A stretch of DNA of 19,905 nt from Candidatus Aenigmatarchaeota archaeon (GTDB taxonomy: Archaea; Aenigmatarchaeota; Aenigmatarchaeia; QMZS01): NCBI GenBank assembly GCA_016932615.1, contig JAFGCN010000021.1, positions 1 to 19,905 on the forward strand, read 5' to 3'. A model generated the notes under the pieces. That model did not search any database. It saw nothing but the letters and a program-made list of their open reading frames with translations, and was not told the origin of the DNA. Position numbers and translations under genes: made by a program. How positions within the stretch are numbered: position 1 is the first letter of the stretch; every line of letters begins with the position of its first letter. Below are positions 1-7,614 of this stretch, piece by piece.

Positions 1-1
1 G

Positions 2-85
2 AAAGAGATAGATAATTCTAAGAAAGAGATAGATAATTCTAAGAAAGAGATAGATAATTCTAAGAAAGAGATAGATAATTCTAAG
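2..85 (+). repeat. Four perfect tandem 21-bp repeats
   Basis: The same 21-base unit occurs four times head to tail without a mismatch; one more base of the phase lies at position 1 and more copies may lie outside the window. Because 21 is a multiple of three, each copy adds exactly seven residues (KEIDNSK) to the partial gene. Perfect identity, including third codon positions, points to recent expansion by slippage or unequal exchange. Confidence 0.95.
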
Positions 86-94
86 AAGCAATAA
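2..94 (+). CDS. C-terminal end of a repeat-tailed protein (partial)
   Basis: This is the last 30 codons of a gene that enters from the left edge. The frame reads four identical copies of the heptapeptide KEIDNSK, then KQ and a TAA stop at 92-94. The other two plus-strand frames hit stops inside each repeat, so this is the only open plus frame. The tail is lysine-rich, highly charged and low in complexity, with one isoleucine every seven residues. It could form a weak coiled coil or a flexible charged tail. The function cannot be told from this fragment. It converges on the S-layer gene, with 56 bases between the two stops. Confidence 0.6.
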   Translation, partial: KEIDNSKKEIDNSKKEIDNSKKEIDNSKKQ

Positions 95-95
95 T

Positions 96-128
96 TAAAA
101 AATTGAAGTGAAAATAAAAAATAAAACA
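96..128 (-). terminator. Poly-T terminator behind the S-layer gene
   Basis: Read on the minus strand, the bases after the S-layer stop contain several runs of four to six T separated by single A or short breaks. That is the usual form of archaeal intrinsic termination, with no hairpin required. It fits the end of a strongly expressed gene. Confidence 0.5.
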
Positions 129-150
129 GCCGTTAAGCCGCTAGCCCCGA

Positions 151-2283
151 TTACTCAAGGGCCTTAAGAACAGGGTTGGTGGTTCCTTCAACGACAACGC
201 CCTCGCCCATCAAGTCAGGGTAAACGGTGTACTGCTGAAGCACGCTACAAGCGGCTCTAGTGTTCACTGCATCCCAACCGGCTACAACAAGTGCGGCCTT
301 TCCTTGGTTGAATGCTCCGTTGACCATCTTGATTATTGCTGCGTTCTCTGGAATCACTGCAGCTGCCTCCTCACCGCAAACGGTTTCGCTGAAACCGAGT
401 GCGTTAGCTGTAAGGATGTTTACGCAAGGTCCGCCGACAAGAATCAAGTTCTTTGTCTGCTTTGCGACCTCGTTTACTTCAGTGTCCATCTTGGCGATGT
501 CATCTACTATAGGAACTGCCTTCTTTACCGTGCTTCCTGTTACTGTGCTGACAGAGGTCTGTGGACCTTCTACAACGATAGTGGCCTTAATCTGCTCGCT
601 TGGAACAGCGAACGCAAGTTCGTCACTATCACCGTTACTATCTGGGTCCCTGATTATAAGACCGTAGTGGGTCCTGTAATCATCCTCAGCAGTGCCTCTA
701 TTTGTGCCGCCGATTTTAAGTTCGGCTGCATCGGCCTGTCCCTGAGTGTCTCCAAGCCGCTCACCACTAAGATCCACATCCCAAAGAATGTCTCCCTCAA
801 CGCCTTCCTTTACAGTAAAGGCCATAGTGCTAACACTATTGTTGAAGTAGACAGGGAGTGCAGTATCCTGGTAGTAGACCTGAAGCTCATTGGTGACCTG
901 GTAGTTGGTTCCGTTTCCGATGTAGAAAATCTGCTTCTTGTTGTCTGAATTGTCAAATGCGCCAATTACATTGGTGCCGTTAACCAACAAGTAAACCGTG
1001 TCTGTCTCGGTCATAACTCCACTAGCGTTTACTCTGAATCCAGTTTCGCTTTCGTCTGAAGTAAGCACCAAACCACTCTTACTCGTGTAAGTTGTAGTAT
1101 CAGATGCTCCAGCTTCAGTCAGATCAAGGTCTATGTAGTTGTCAAACTCAGAGGTTATTTCTAGATAGTCCTCAGTGGTAAACTTGGTTATGGAAACCTT
1201 TGCATAGTTTTCAGGAAGAGCAAAGTATTCGCCTATTGTCTTAAGGTCGTCTTTGTGGTCAAGCAACTTCTGGTTGTACTTGGCGCCGATTGTCAACTTG
1301 CTTGTATCCGAGTTGTCTGCTTCGACTACCCAAAGCCATTCTGCATCGTTTTCTTCTTCAGGCTCACCAAAGGTCTCCATCGAATCGCCGTCAGAAACGG
1401 TCTTCTCGATGTCAGAACCAATGGAAATGTCTACCTGTCTGCTCTCGACATCATCAGTATACAAGATAGAGTTGACGCCTACCGTCAAGTCACCAAAATC
1501 ATACTCATCTCCCTCAGAGATAATCTTTGTGTCACCTCCGACGGAAACGGATGCTGCAGCTGAACCAATGGAGTTAACCTTCACCATGCTTCCTTCGACT
1601 GCCTCTTCGTCACCGACGCCAAGAACAAAGTCCTTAGCAAACTTGAAAGTTATTGAGTCGGTTGTGCCGTTAGAAACTCCGGTAATCTCAAAGTCCTCTC
1701 CAAGGAATTTGACCAAAAGCTTCTTTGAAGTTGTTGTGTTTACCTGTGTGTAGTCGAAGTCGTCGTCATCGATTACGTAAGAGTACCTGAACTGTTGGTA
1801 GTTTGCGTTTCCAGTACCAAGGTATATCTCACTTCCCAAATCCTCATCAGAATCTGAGGTGACTATATCGATACCGGTTACGGTCAACTGCTCCTCGAAG
1901 TCCACGTCCTTACTATTCCATCTTAGCTTGTCATCCTGGAATCCGGCCAGCTTGTTGTCTTTCAGGGTGCCAAAAGTGCTAAGGGCCTCATTCAATGCGA
2001 GTTCCTTATCTTCACCACCCAATATTACTGTTCCGGATCCACCACAAGTGACTTCCTCGCCACGTTCAGCACCTAGTCTAACGGCAATGTTTATAGCTCC
2101 AGCAACATCGGCAGGGTCTGCCCCGCTACCAACGACGATAAGGAAGTTTGTGTTTCCGTTATCGACGAAAGGAACTGGGTAGTCCTCCAAACCATAGGTT
2201 GCTGCCATTGCAGGTGCTATACTTGCTCCTGTTGTAAGTGCTCCCAAGGCGATTGCTCCTATTTTTCCAAATATGTTTTTCAT
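151..2283 (-). CDS. S-layer protein, secreted
   Basis: This is the probable main cell-surface lattice protein, about 710 residues. It starts with a classic signal peptide: the charged stretch MKNIFGK, a hydrophobic core rich in Ala, Gly and Leu, and APAMA before ATYG as the likely cleavage site. Just after it comes an NFLIVVGSGADPADVAGA stretch, and near the C-terminus LILVGGPCVN followed about 40 residues later by ALVVAGWDAVNTRAAC. These halves match the N- and C-terminal regions of the archaeal S-layer families known from methanococci and DPANN genomes. The middle is beta-rich, acidic and rich in Thr, Ser and Asn-X-Thr/Ser sequons, so glycosylation is plausible. No C-terminal membrane anchor is visible. 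An upstream in-frame ATG at 2322 would add 13 residues (MAGRF...) and has a GGAG eight bases ahead, but it gives an unusually long n-region and lies inside a hairpin. Confidence 0.85.
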   Translation of the reverse strand: MKNIFGKIGAIALGALTTGASIAPAMAATYGLEDYPVPFVDNGNTNFLIVVGSGADPADVAGAINIAVRLGAERGEEVTCGGSGTVILGGEDKELALNEALSTFGTLKDNKLAGFQDDKLRWNSKDVDFEEQLTVTGIDIVTSDSDEDLGSEIYLGTGNANYQQFRYSYVIDDDDFDYTQVNTTTSKKLLVKFLGEDFEITGVSNGTTDSITFKFAKDFVLGVGDEEAVEGSMVKVNSIGSAAASVSVGGDTKIISEGDEYDFGDLTVGVNSILYTDDVESRQVDISIGSDIEKTVSDGDSMETFGEPEEENDAEWLWVVEADNSDTSKLTIGAKYNQKLLDHKDDLKTIGEYFALPENYAKVSITKFTTEDYLEITSEFDNYIDLDLTEAGASDTTTYTSKSGLVLTSDESETGFRVNASGVMTETDTVYLLVNGTNVIGAFDNSDNKKQIFYIGNGTNYQVTNELQVYYQDTALPVYFNNSVSTMAFTVKEGVEGDILWDVDLSGERLGDTQGQADAAELKIGGTNRGTAEDDYRTHYGLIIRDPDSNGDSDELAFAVPSEQIKATIVVEGPQTSVSTVTGSTVKKAVPIVDDIAKMDTEVNEVAKQTKNLILVGGPCVNILTANALGFSETVCGEEAAAVIPENAAIIKMVNGAFNQGKAALVVAGWDAVNTRAACSVLQQYTVYPDLMGEGVVVEGTTNPVLKALE

Positions 2284-2315
2284 ATTTTTTCTTTTCCTCA
2301 ATATAGTGAATCTCC

Positions 2316-2328
2316 CCGCCATAGGCGG
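2316..2328 (-). promoter_or_regulatory. Small hairpin in the S-layer mRNA leader
   Basis: CCGCC-ATA-GGCGG is a perfect 5-bp inverted repeat with a three-base loop. It covers the upstream in-frame ATG at 2322 of the S-layer gene. If transcription starts near 2341 the hairpin sits in the 5' leader. It may protect the message or steer ribosomes to the ATG at 2283. Confidence 0.35.
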
Positions 2329-2361
2329 CTCCCGGATTCGGTGCGTCTTTTGATTCTATAA

Positions 2362-2374
2362 GATTATATACCTA
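2362..2374 (-). promoter_or_regulatory. S-layer promoter (TATA box)
   Basis: The minus strand reads AGGTATATAATCT. This TATATAA element would place the transcript start near 2341, about 57 bases before the preferred ATG at 2283. A second AT-rich element (ATATATAATTCC) lies about 15 bases further upstream. Confidence 0.45.
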
Positions 2375-2483
2375 GGGAATTATATATTATCATTAAGAAA
2401 CAGTTATGTCTCCCAAACCAATCATTAAAAAATAAATCAAAATTACTAAATAATCAAAATTTTTTACTTAAATTGTTCCCGCA

Positions 2484-2519
2484 TATAAAAAATAAGATAA
2501 AGTTATTAAAAAATAAAAA
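2484..2519 (-). terminator. Poly-T terminator behind the small heat-shock gene
   Basis: Directly after the Hsp20 stop the minus strand carries GTTTTTATTTTTTAATAAC and then another run of six T. Such T-tracts are enough for termination by archaeal RNA polymerase. Confidence 0.55.
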
Positions 2520-2948
2520 CTATAACAATTTGTGCCTTTTGCCGGTCCCTTCCACTTTTGGAATCTTGATTTCGAGCATTCCTTCCGAAAATTTAATCTC
2601 TGCCTTTTCTGGGACAACCTCCTCGGGGATAAGCAAAGAACGTGTCATCTCCCCAGAAGACCTTTCCCTGAGATAGTACCTCTCGCCACGCTCTTCTTTT
2701 TCCGCCTTTTTGCAGGCGCCTATTACAAGATTCCTTCCTGCAATCTCTACAGACAACTCCTCCTTATTAAACCCGGGCAGATCTGACCTGACTATAAAGT
2801 GGTCTCCTTCGTCCAGGAGGTCTACAGGAAAATCAGGCATTGCTGCCGACCAGATATTTCGAAATCGCCTTCCAAACCCCGCTCCAATGTCCCAAAAGGG
2901 GTCGCTTGCCTTCGCTGGAATCCATCCCGGCTTCTTTTTGTCCTCCAT
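2520..2948 (-). CDS. hsp20: Small heat-shock protein (Hsp20/alpha-crystallin)
   Basis: An ATP-independent cytoplasmic chaperone that holds unfolding proteins, about 142 residues. A variable N-terminal arm of about 40 residues (with DPFWDIGAGFGRRFRNIW) precedes the alpha-crystallin domain. That domain starts at PVDLLDEGDHFIVRSDLPGF and includes ELSVEIAGRNLVIGACKK. The conserved family signature is EGMLEIKIPK, and a short tail carries the basic residues GKRHK. The open frame extends 11 codons upstream, but I chose MEDKKKPG because a TTAAATA box begins 29 bases ahead of that ATG, giving a leaderless message. The gene has its own promoter in the 33 bases after the HerA stop and a poly-T terminator, so it is probably monocistronic and stress-regulated. 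Confidence 0.9.
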   Translation of the reverse strand: MEDKKKPGWIPAKASDPFWDIGAGFGRRFRNIWSAAMPDFPVDLLDEGDHFIVRSDLPGFNKEELSVEIAGRNLVIGACKKAEKEERGERYYLRERSSGEMTRSLLIPEEVVPEKAEIKFSEGMLEIKIPKVEGTGKRHKLL

Positions 2949-2970
2949 ATCATATAAACAGCGCACCCAG

Positions 2971-2977
2971 TATTTAA
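2971..2977 (-). promoter_or_regulatory. Hsp20 promoter (TATA box)
   Basis: TTAAATA on the minus strand starts 29 bases before the ATG at 2948. This predicts transcription from the start codon itself (leaderless). The box lies between the HerA stop and the Hsp20 start. Confidence 0.6.
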
Positions 2978-2981
2978 GCAA

Positions 2982-4472
2982 CTATTCCTTCATCATGTCC
3001 AGCACGTCAGCCCTATCCTTTTTGGCCTGCTTGAGATATTCCCTGCACTCCTCCTCAAGGGACTTCCCGGTCTTTGCGTCGCAAACCTCCTTTTTCCTAA
3101 TGCTCACGAACAGAGGAAACTGCGATGCCTCCCCGACAATAAGGGCTTCTCCCACCTCCAGGGTGGTAATCTGGTTCAAAAGCTCCTGGGTAAGGCCTTC
3201 GCTGCTTTCCCCAATGTGCTTTTTATCGTAAGGGTTTGTTATACGGAGGTACATGTGGGTGTTGCACTGCGAAAGGGAGGTTGTTGAAAGGTGGACCGGC
3301 CTTTGCGAGATAAGGCACAAAATTGCATTAAACTTTCTGCCCTCTCTTGCTATGGTCTCCACAATAGACTTTGAAAAGTTTGTCCGTGCGCTCTTTTCCG
3401 GGGCAAAGTTATGCGCCTCCTCTATAAACGCTATGAATGGGGGCACCGTACCTGAGACCCGCCTGTTGAACAGCTCTCTTAAAAAGTAAGAGGCAACCAT
3501 CTGCCTTTTTTTGCCGCCGGACATATCCGAAACATCAAGAACGGTAAGGTTTCCTGGAAACACGAGATTTGGAACCGAAGGCACATCGTAGAAGCCAAAC
3601 AGATGAGTCCGGTTAAGAACTTCGAGGTTTGACAGCAAAACATCTTTTGTCGCCTGCTTTATGCATTCATCAGCGTTTATTGCAGCCATCAGCTCCGGCA
3701 TGCCAAACACATTCTCCCCTTTTTTCAGCTTTTCAAAAACCCTCACGAGGTCCCTCTTCTGGACAAAGCTCAACTCCGGCAGGAAAAGCTCAAGATAATT
3801 AGAGGAAAGCTTCGGAAGGCCAATACGAATATCTTTTCCCCTGACAAGGTTAGTTTTCTGGGAGAATTTTTCGTCATATGCAAACGCAGAATACTCGCCG
3901 TGCGGGTCTATCACAAGAGTTCCAACCCTTCCCTGGTCGTCACTTCGGCTCAAAAGCTCCTCTACAAGAACAGCCGTTGCATAGCTCTTTCCCGCACCCG
4001 AAAGCGCAAGAATCGCCAGGTGCTTTTGAAAAAGGCGGTTCAGGTTAAGCTTAACTGCAATCTTGTGCCCAATAAGCTCCCCTAAGTGAAGCCCGTCCGG
4101 CGCAAAGCGGAAAAGCTTCTTGAGGTTTTCTTCTTTGGCCAGATAAACGCTTGCCCCGGGAGAAGTTGGGTAATTGGAGCGCTTTACAATCTGCCCCAGT
4201 ATACCTAAGCAGTGCGCCTTGCAGACAAGATATTCCCATTTGTCAGTCGGAAAGTGGGAATCTATGGATATGGAGTAGTTAGAAATCGTTTCCGGCTGCA
4301 TAAAATACCGGTTCGTGACGATTATCTCCTCTATCCGGGCTATCAAAAGCCCTTCTTTGGTGGAAACCTGAACAAAAAGCCCCTTTTTTACTGAGTCCTT
4401 ATCCTCTGCAACAAAGTAAAATTCGCCTGTGCTGGGCGAATCCTGGGTGGAAATGACTGTGCCAAGTTTCAT
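2982..4472 (-). CDS. herA: HerA-family hexameric ATPase/DNA translocase
   Basis: A motor ATPase of the HerA/FtsK superfamily, 496 residues, close to the family's usual size. An N-terminal beta-barrel (HAS-barrel-like, about 1-130) precedes the RecA-like motor. Visible motifs are Walker A LSGAGKSY (157-164), DPHGEYSAF (189-197), Walker B FIAFIEEAHNF (346-356), and AREGRKFNAILCLISQRP (375-392), which holds the sensor region and arginine residues. In archaea HerA works with the nuclease NurA, Mre11 and Rad50 to resect DNA ends. None of those partners is next to it here, so its partner is unknown. DNA-end resection is inferred from the family. The start has no Shine-Dalgarno; a TATA element at 4506-4514 would give a leader of only about 10-15 bases. 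Confidence 0.85.
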   Translation of the reverse strand: MKLGTVISTQDSPSTGEFYFVAEDKDSVKKGLFVQVSTKEGLLIARIEEIIVTNRYFMQPETISNYSISIDSHFPTDKWEYLVCKAHCLGILGQIVKRSNYPTSPGASVYLAKEENLKKLFRFAPDGLHLGELIGHKIAVKLNLNRLFQKHLAILALSGAGKSYATAVLVEELLSRSDDQGRVGTLVIDPHGEYSAFAYDEKFSQKTNLVRGKDIRIGLPKLSSNYLELFLPELSFVQKRDLVRVFEKLKKGENVFGMPELMAAINADECIKQATKDVLLSNLEVLNRTHLFGFYDVPSVPNLVFPGNLTVLDVSDMSGGKKRQMVASYFLRELFNRRVSGTVPPFIAFIEEAHNFAPEKSARTNFSKSIVETIAREGRKFNAILCLISQRPVHLSTTSLSQCNTHMYLRITNPYDKKHIGESSEGLTQELLNQITTLEVGEALIVGEASQFPLFVSIRKKEVCDAKTGKSLEEECREYLKQAKKDRADVLDMMKE

Positions 4473-4504
4473 AAATGGGTATGATTATTAAGAATAACTG
4501 AGGG

Positions 4505-4514
4505 CTATATAAAA
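4505..4514. promoter_or_regulatory. Shared TATA element between herA and the FAD dehydrogenase
   Basis: CTATATAAAA lies in the 74-base divergent gap. Read on either strand it resembles a TATA box, and it sits about 40 bases from both start codons (4472 and 4547). Either direction would give a leader of about 10-15 bases. Whether both directions use it cannot be seen from sequence. Confidence 0.45.
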
Positions 4515-4546
4515 TAACTCTGCTAATTTGTGAGTGGATTTCGCAT

Positions 4547-5917
4547 ATGAAAAAAGCCATAATTGTCGGTGCGGGGCCTGCCGGACTTTTCGCAGCCCAC
4601 GAGCTTGCCGGAAAATGCGAGGTGATTCTTATAGACAAGGGCAAAAGCACCCTGGAAAGGCGCTGCCCGATGAGTTCTGAAAAAAGCTGTAAGAACTGCC
4701 AGCCGTGCAATATCATGTGCGGAGTGGGCGGCTCCGGAACTTATTCGGATGGAAAGCTCCACTACACCCCGGTCCTAAGCCACGAAAAAATCCTTGACAT
4801 ATACGGCCCCGAAGAATACGAAAAGCTGATGGAAGAAGTTGACGAAATATTTACAAAATATGGCGTTGATGCGGAATATTATCCAAAAGATATGAAGAAA
4901 GTGCAGGACCTTGTCGAAAAATGCAAAAAAAACAGCATACACCTTTTTGTCAGGCGAATCAGGCATGTTGGAAGCGACAAGCTGCCAAAAGTCATAGGTA
5001 GTTTTGAAGAGGCCCTCAGGAAAAAGGGCGTGAAGATAAAGACTGGCTGCTACGTCGAGGACCTTATCATTGAAAATGGAATGCTCAAAGGCGTCGTGTG
5101 CAGCGGAGAGAAAATCTATGGAGACTATGTAATTCTCGCGCCTGGAAGATATAACGCCTCATGGATGCAAGGCATCGCAAAAAAATACGGCCTTGGCTAT
5201 ACCTATGAAAAGGTCGAGGTGGGAGTGAGGGTTGAATTTCCTTCAGAGGTGATGAAGGAATATTCAGATGAAATGTACGAGGCAGTATTTTTGCTGAGAA
5301 CCCCCACCTTCGACGACGTCATGAGGACGTTTTGCCCCTGCCCAAACGGAAAGGTTGCAATGGAAACTTATGAAGGTTTTGTCTGCGTTAATGGCCACAG
5401 CAATTCAAGCCACGACAGCCCAAACAGCAACTTTGCCTTTGTAACAGAGATACAGCTAACTGAGCCCGTAGAAAACACAATACTTTATGCCAAATCAATC
5501 GCAAAGCTTGCCAACACAATTGGAGGGGGAAAGCCCATCCTGCAGCGTCTTGCTGACCTCAGGTCGGGCAGGAGGAGCACCTGGGAAAGAATCAAAAAAA
5601 GCTATGTCCGGCCTTCCCTAAAGGCAGTCATTCCTGGAGATATCTCAATGGCGTTTCCCCACCGGGTTGTTACAAACATAATTGAAGGGCTTGAGCGGCT
5701 TAACCGGGTAATGCCTGGCATAAATTCTGGGAACACCCTTCTCTACGCCCCGGAGATAAAACTGAGGTCCTCCAAGATAAAAACAGACGGCCATCTTGAA
5801 ACATGCCTTTCTGGTCTTTATGTGGCTGGGGATGGCGCCGGAGTTTCAGGAAATATTGTCGGGGCAGCTGCAACCGGAATAATTGCCGCAAGAGGGATAT
5901 TATCCGGGAAGGATTAA
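4547..5917 (+). CDS. FAD-dependent dehydrogenase (COG2509-type)
   Basis: A cytoplasmic flavoprotein of 456 residues whose substrate is unknown. The N-terminal dinucleotide-binding fold is clear: IIVGAGPAGLFAAHEL (GxGxxG at 8-13) with an acidic residue ending strand two (VILIDKG). A cysteine-rich segment follows: RRCPMSSEKSC, then CQPCNIMCGVGGSGTYSDGK. The phrase GGxGxxSDGK is typical of this uncharacterised family. The C-terminal FAD-contacting stretch GLYVAGDGAGVSGNIVGAAA is also present. The family is annotated only as an uncharacterised FAD-dependent dehydrogenase. The cysteines at 40, 48, 51, 54 and 58 could bind a metal or take part in redox chemistry, but that is inference. It is divergent from herA. 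Confidence 0.8.
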   Translation: MKKAIIVGAGPAGLFAAHELAGKCEVILIDKGKSTLERRCPMSSEKSCKNCQPCNIMCGVGGSGTYSDGKLHYTPVLSHEKILDIYGPEEYEKLMEEVDEIFTKYGVDAEYYPKDMKKVQDLVEKCKKNSIHLFVRRIRHVGSDKLPKVIGSFEEALRKKGVKIKTGCYVEDLIIENGMLKGVVCSGEKIYGDYVILAPGRYNASWMQGIAKKYGLGYTYEKVEVGVRVEFPSEVMKEYSDEMYEAVFLLRTPTFDDVMRTFCPCPNGKVAMETYEGFVCVNGHSNSSHDSPNSNFAFVTEIQLTEPVENTILYAKSIAKLANTIGGGKPILQRLADLRSGRRSTWERIKKSYVRPSLKAVIPGDISMAFPHRVVTNIIEGLERLNRVMPGINSGNTLLYAPEIKLRSSKIKTDGHLETCLSGLYVAGDGAGVSGNIVGAAATGIIAARGILSGKD

Positions 5918-5933
5918 CATATACACTCCAATT

Positions 5934-6041
5934 ATGAAAGAAAGATATTTTGCATGTGGGTGTGAGGGACCGTTTCCCTGTCCAGAACTACCCGAAACAT
6001 GTGGAACCCCAAATAGTCCCAAAGCATATTTGTCAAGGTAA
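5934..6041 (+). CDS. Possible 35-residue four-cysteine peptide
   Basis: An ATG at 5934 opens a 35-codon frame that begins MKERYFACGCEGPFPC and ends LSR, stopping with TAA at 6039. Four cysteines (8, 10, 16, 23) in a CxC-x5-C-x6-C arrangement with several prolines and glycines suggest a minimal zinc or iron site. It fills nearly all of the 133 bases between the FAD dehydrogenase and the phosphoesterase, and its stop lies nine bases before the phosphoesterase start. I do not recognise a family. No clear promoter or ribosome-binding site is visible. A chance frame is possible; the clustered cysteines and the snug fit are the only support. Confidence 0.4.
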   Translation: MKERYFACGCEGPFPCPELPETCGTPNSPKAYLSR

Positions 6042-6050
6042 ACCTTATTA

Positions 6051-6551
6051 ATGGCCTACCTCATAATAAGCGACCTACACATTCCGGACAGGGCAAAGAG
6101 CATCCCAAAAAAAATTCTGCAGGAGGCAAGATTGGCCGAAGGAATAATATATGCTGGAGACTTTACCGAAAAAAGCATCCTTGAAGAGCTTTTGGAAGCA
6201 AATTCCAACCTTGTTGCCGTAAGAGGTAACTGCGACCGGCTCGACCTGCCGGAGTTTATATCTTTTGAAAAATACGGAAAAAATGTAGGGGTGACCCATT
6301 CGCACCACTTTGGAAGGGGGAATATAAAGGCCCTTGAGGAAATTGCAAAATCGAGGGGGCTGGACGTGCTTATTTTTGGGCACACTCACTGGCCATTTGC
6401 TGAAAAATTTGGAGAAAAGCTTATTTTAAACCCTGGAAGCGCAAATGGGGTCGTTCCAGGAGCGGGAATGTCCCCCGGAAAAACCTACGCGCTTCTCGAA
6501 CTCTCTCCAACTCCAAAAGCAATTATAAAAATTATAAAAAAGATAGAATAA
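6051..6551 (+). CDS. YfcE/MJ0936-type metallophosphoesterase
   Basis: A small calcineurin-like phosphodiesterase of 166 residues, the normal size of this family. All metal-binding motifs are visible in order: SDLHIPD (D8, H10), YAGDFTE (D37), VRGNCD (N60, D62), THSHHFG (His at 83, 85, 86) and FGHTHWP (H111, H113). The family binds two divalent metals and hydrolyses phosphodiesters in vitro, but the natural substrate is usually unknown. The middle histidine motif reads HSHH rather than the more common HGH. The start follows the candidate small peptide by nine bases, and the GalT-like gene follows after 19 bases, so the three may be co-transcribed. Confidence 0.88.
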   Translation: MAYLIISDLHIPDRAKSIPKKILQEARLAEGIIYAGDFTEKSILEELLEANSNLVAVRGNCDRLDLPEFISFEKYGKNVGVTHSHHFGRGNIKALEEIAKSRGLDVLIFGHTHWPFAEKFGEKLILNPGSANGVVPGAGMSPGKTYALLELSPTPKAIIKIIKKIE

Positions 6552-6570
6552 TTGGTTTCCAGAGAATATT

Positions 6571-7608
6571 ATGGCTTTGGAAAAACCAAAAAGCATAGCT
6601 AACCTGCAGGGTGTTATTAAAAAGCTATCCAAAGGCCAAAGCGAGCTTTTTGATAGACTTTATGCTTTGGAAGTTTCTACGGGAAATCTTGAAGTGCCTT
6701 CTGAAATGGAATCCTGGACAAAACAGAAATTTGGCTCAGTCAAAAAAGTGAAAAGCCAAAAAATTGTACACCTCCAAAACCGCCTGACGGGCGAAGGAAC
6801 CCTTTTTAATGAACTTAGGGCATCCCGCCCATTTGATACAAACTGCCGGACTATTCCTGACATCGAAAAAAACGAGAGTTGTCTTTTCTGCAATGCCTCT
6901 AAAAAAACGCCCCCCGACACTTTCGGCAGGCTGAGGGGAAAGCATTGCATGACCTCCAGCAATATTGCAAAGTATGACCAATTCCATGGAGTGATTATCT
7001 TCAACGAGCATAACCCCCTTAAGCTTAAAAAAGAATGGCTTCTCGATTACCTGGAAGTCGCAGAGAAATGGTTTGGCAAAGCCGCGTCAGTTGATCCCTT
7101 GGCAAAAAATGACTTTCTGATCTGGAACTGCCTCTGGAAAAGCGGGGCATCTCTTGTCCACGGGCATATGCAGCTTACCGCCTCAAGAACAAAATACGGC
7201 CAAATACGCCACCTGGAGGAAGTTGCTCTTGGCTACAGAGAGATTTTTGGAAGAGATTACTTTGAAGACCTTTTTGAAGTTCATAAAGCCCTGGGGCTAG
7301 GCAAAAAGGCCAAAAAGGAACGCCTGATATTTTACCTGACACCAAAAAAAGAAAAGGAGATACTTATACTCTCGAAATCAAAGCGCCTGACAGACCTTGC
7401 GCTGGCCATATTCAGGATAATCGAAAAATACAAGAAACTTGGAGTTCAAAGCTACAACCTCGCGGTTTTCAAGGCGCTGGACTACTGGATAATGCGGATT
7501 GTTGACCGGGGAGCGCTTGACAACAAAAGCTCAGACATTGGCACTATGGAGCTTTTCGCCGATGCTGTCGTTTCAAGCGATCCCTTCCGGCTGGCAGAAA
7601 AATTCTAA
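6571..7608 (+). CDS. GalT/HIT-superfamily nucleotidyltransferase or phosphorylase
   Basis: A 345-residue enzyme that resembles galactose-1-phosphate uridylyltransferase and Ap4A phosphorylase in layout. The active-site region reads WKSGASLVHGHMQLTASR. The HxHxQ pattern (H197, H199, Q201) matches the GalT nucleophile motif HPHxQ, with Pro replaced by Gly, so H199 is the expected nucleophile. A CLFC pair (104, 107), H139 (DQFHGVIIFNEH) and further histidines could form the structural zinc site seen in many GalT proteins. The reaction is probably transfer or cleavage of a nucleoside monophosphate; the sugar or nucleotide substrate is unknown. No Leloir-pathway genes (galK, galE) are nearby, so I do not call it galT. 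The gene ends six bases before the stop of the broken acetyltransferase on the other strand. Confidence 0.7.
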   Translation: MALEKPKSIANLQGVIKKLSKGQSELFDRLYALEVSTGNLEVPSEMESWTKQKFGSVKKVKSQKIVHLQNRLTGEGTLFNELRASRPFDTNCRTIPDIEKNESCLFCNASKKTPPDTFGRLRGKHCMTSSNIAKYDQFHGVIIFNEHNPLKLKKEWLLDYLEVAEKWFGKAASVDPLAKNDFLIWNCLWKSGASLVHGHMQLTASRTKYGQIRHLEEVALGYREIFGRDYFEDLFEVHKALGLGKKAKKERLIFYLTPKKEKEILILSKSKRLTDLALAIFRIIEKYKKLGVQSYNLAVFKALDYWIMRIVDRGALDNKSSDIGTMELFADAVVSSDPFRLAEKF

Positions 7609-7614
7609 ATTCAG

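Noticed and set aside
1-94. CRISPR array
   Set aside because: The repeats are directly adjacent with no spacers and are in frame with a stop codon.
260-2182. Several plus-strand open frames opposite the S-layer gene
   Set aside because: They are antisense shadows of a long, well-biased coding frame with signal peptide and family motifs.
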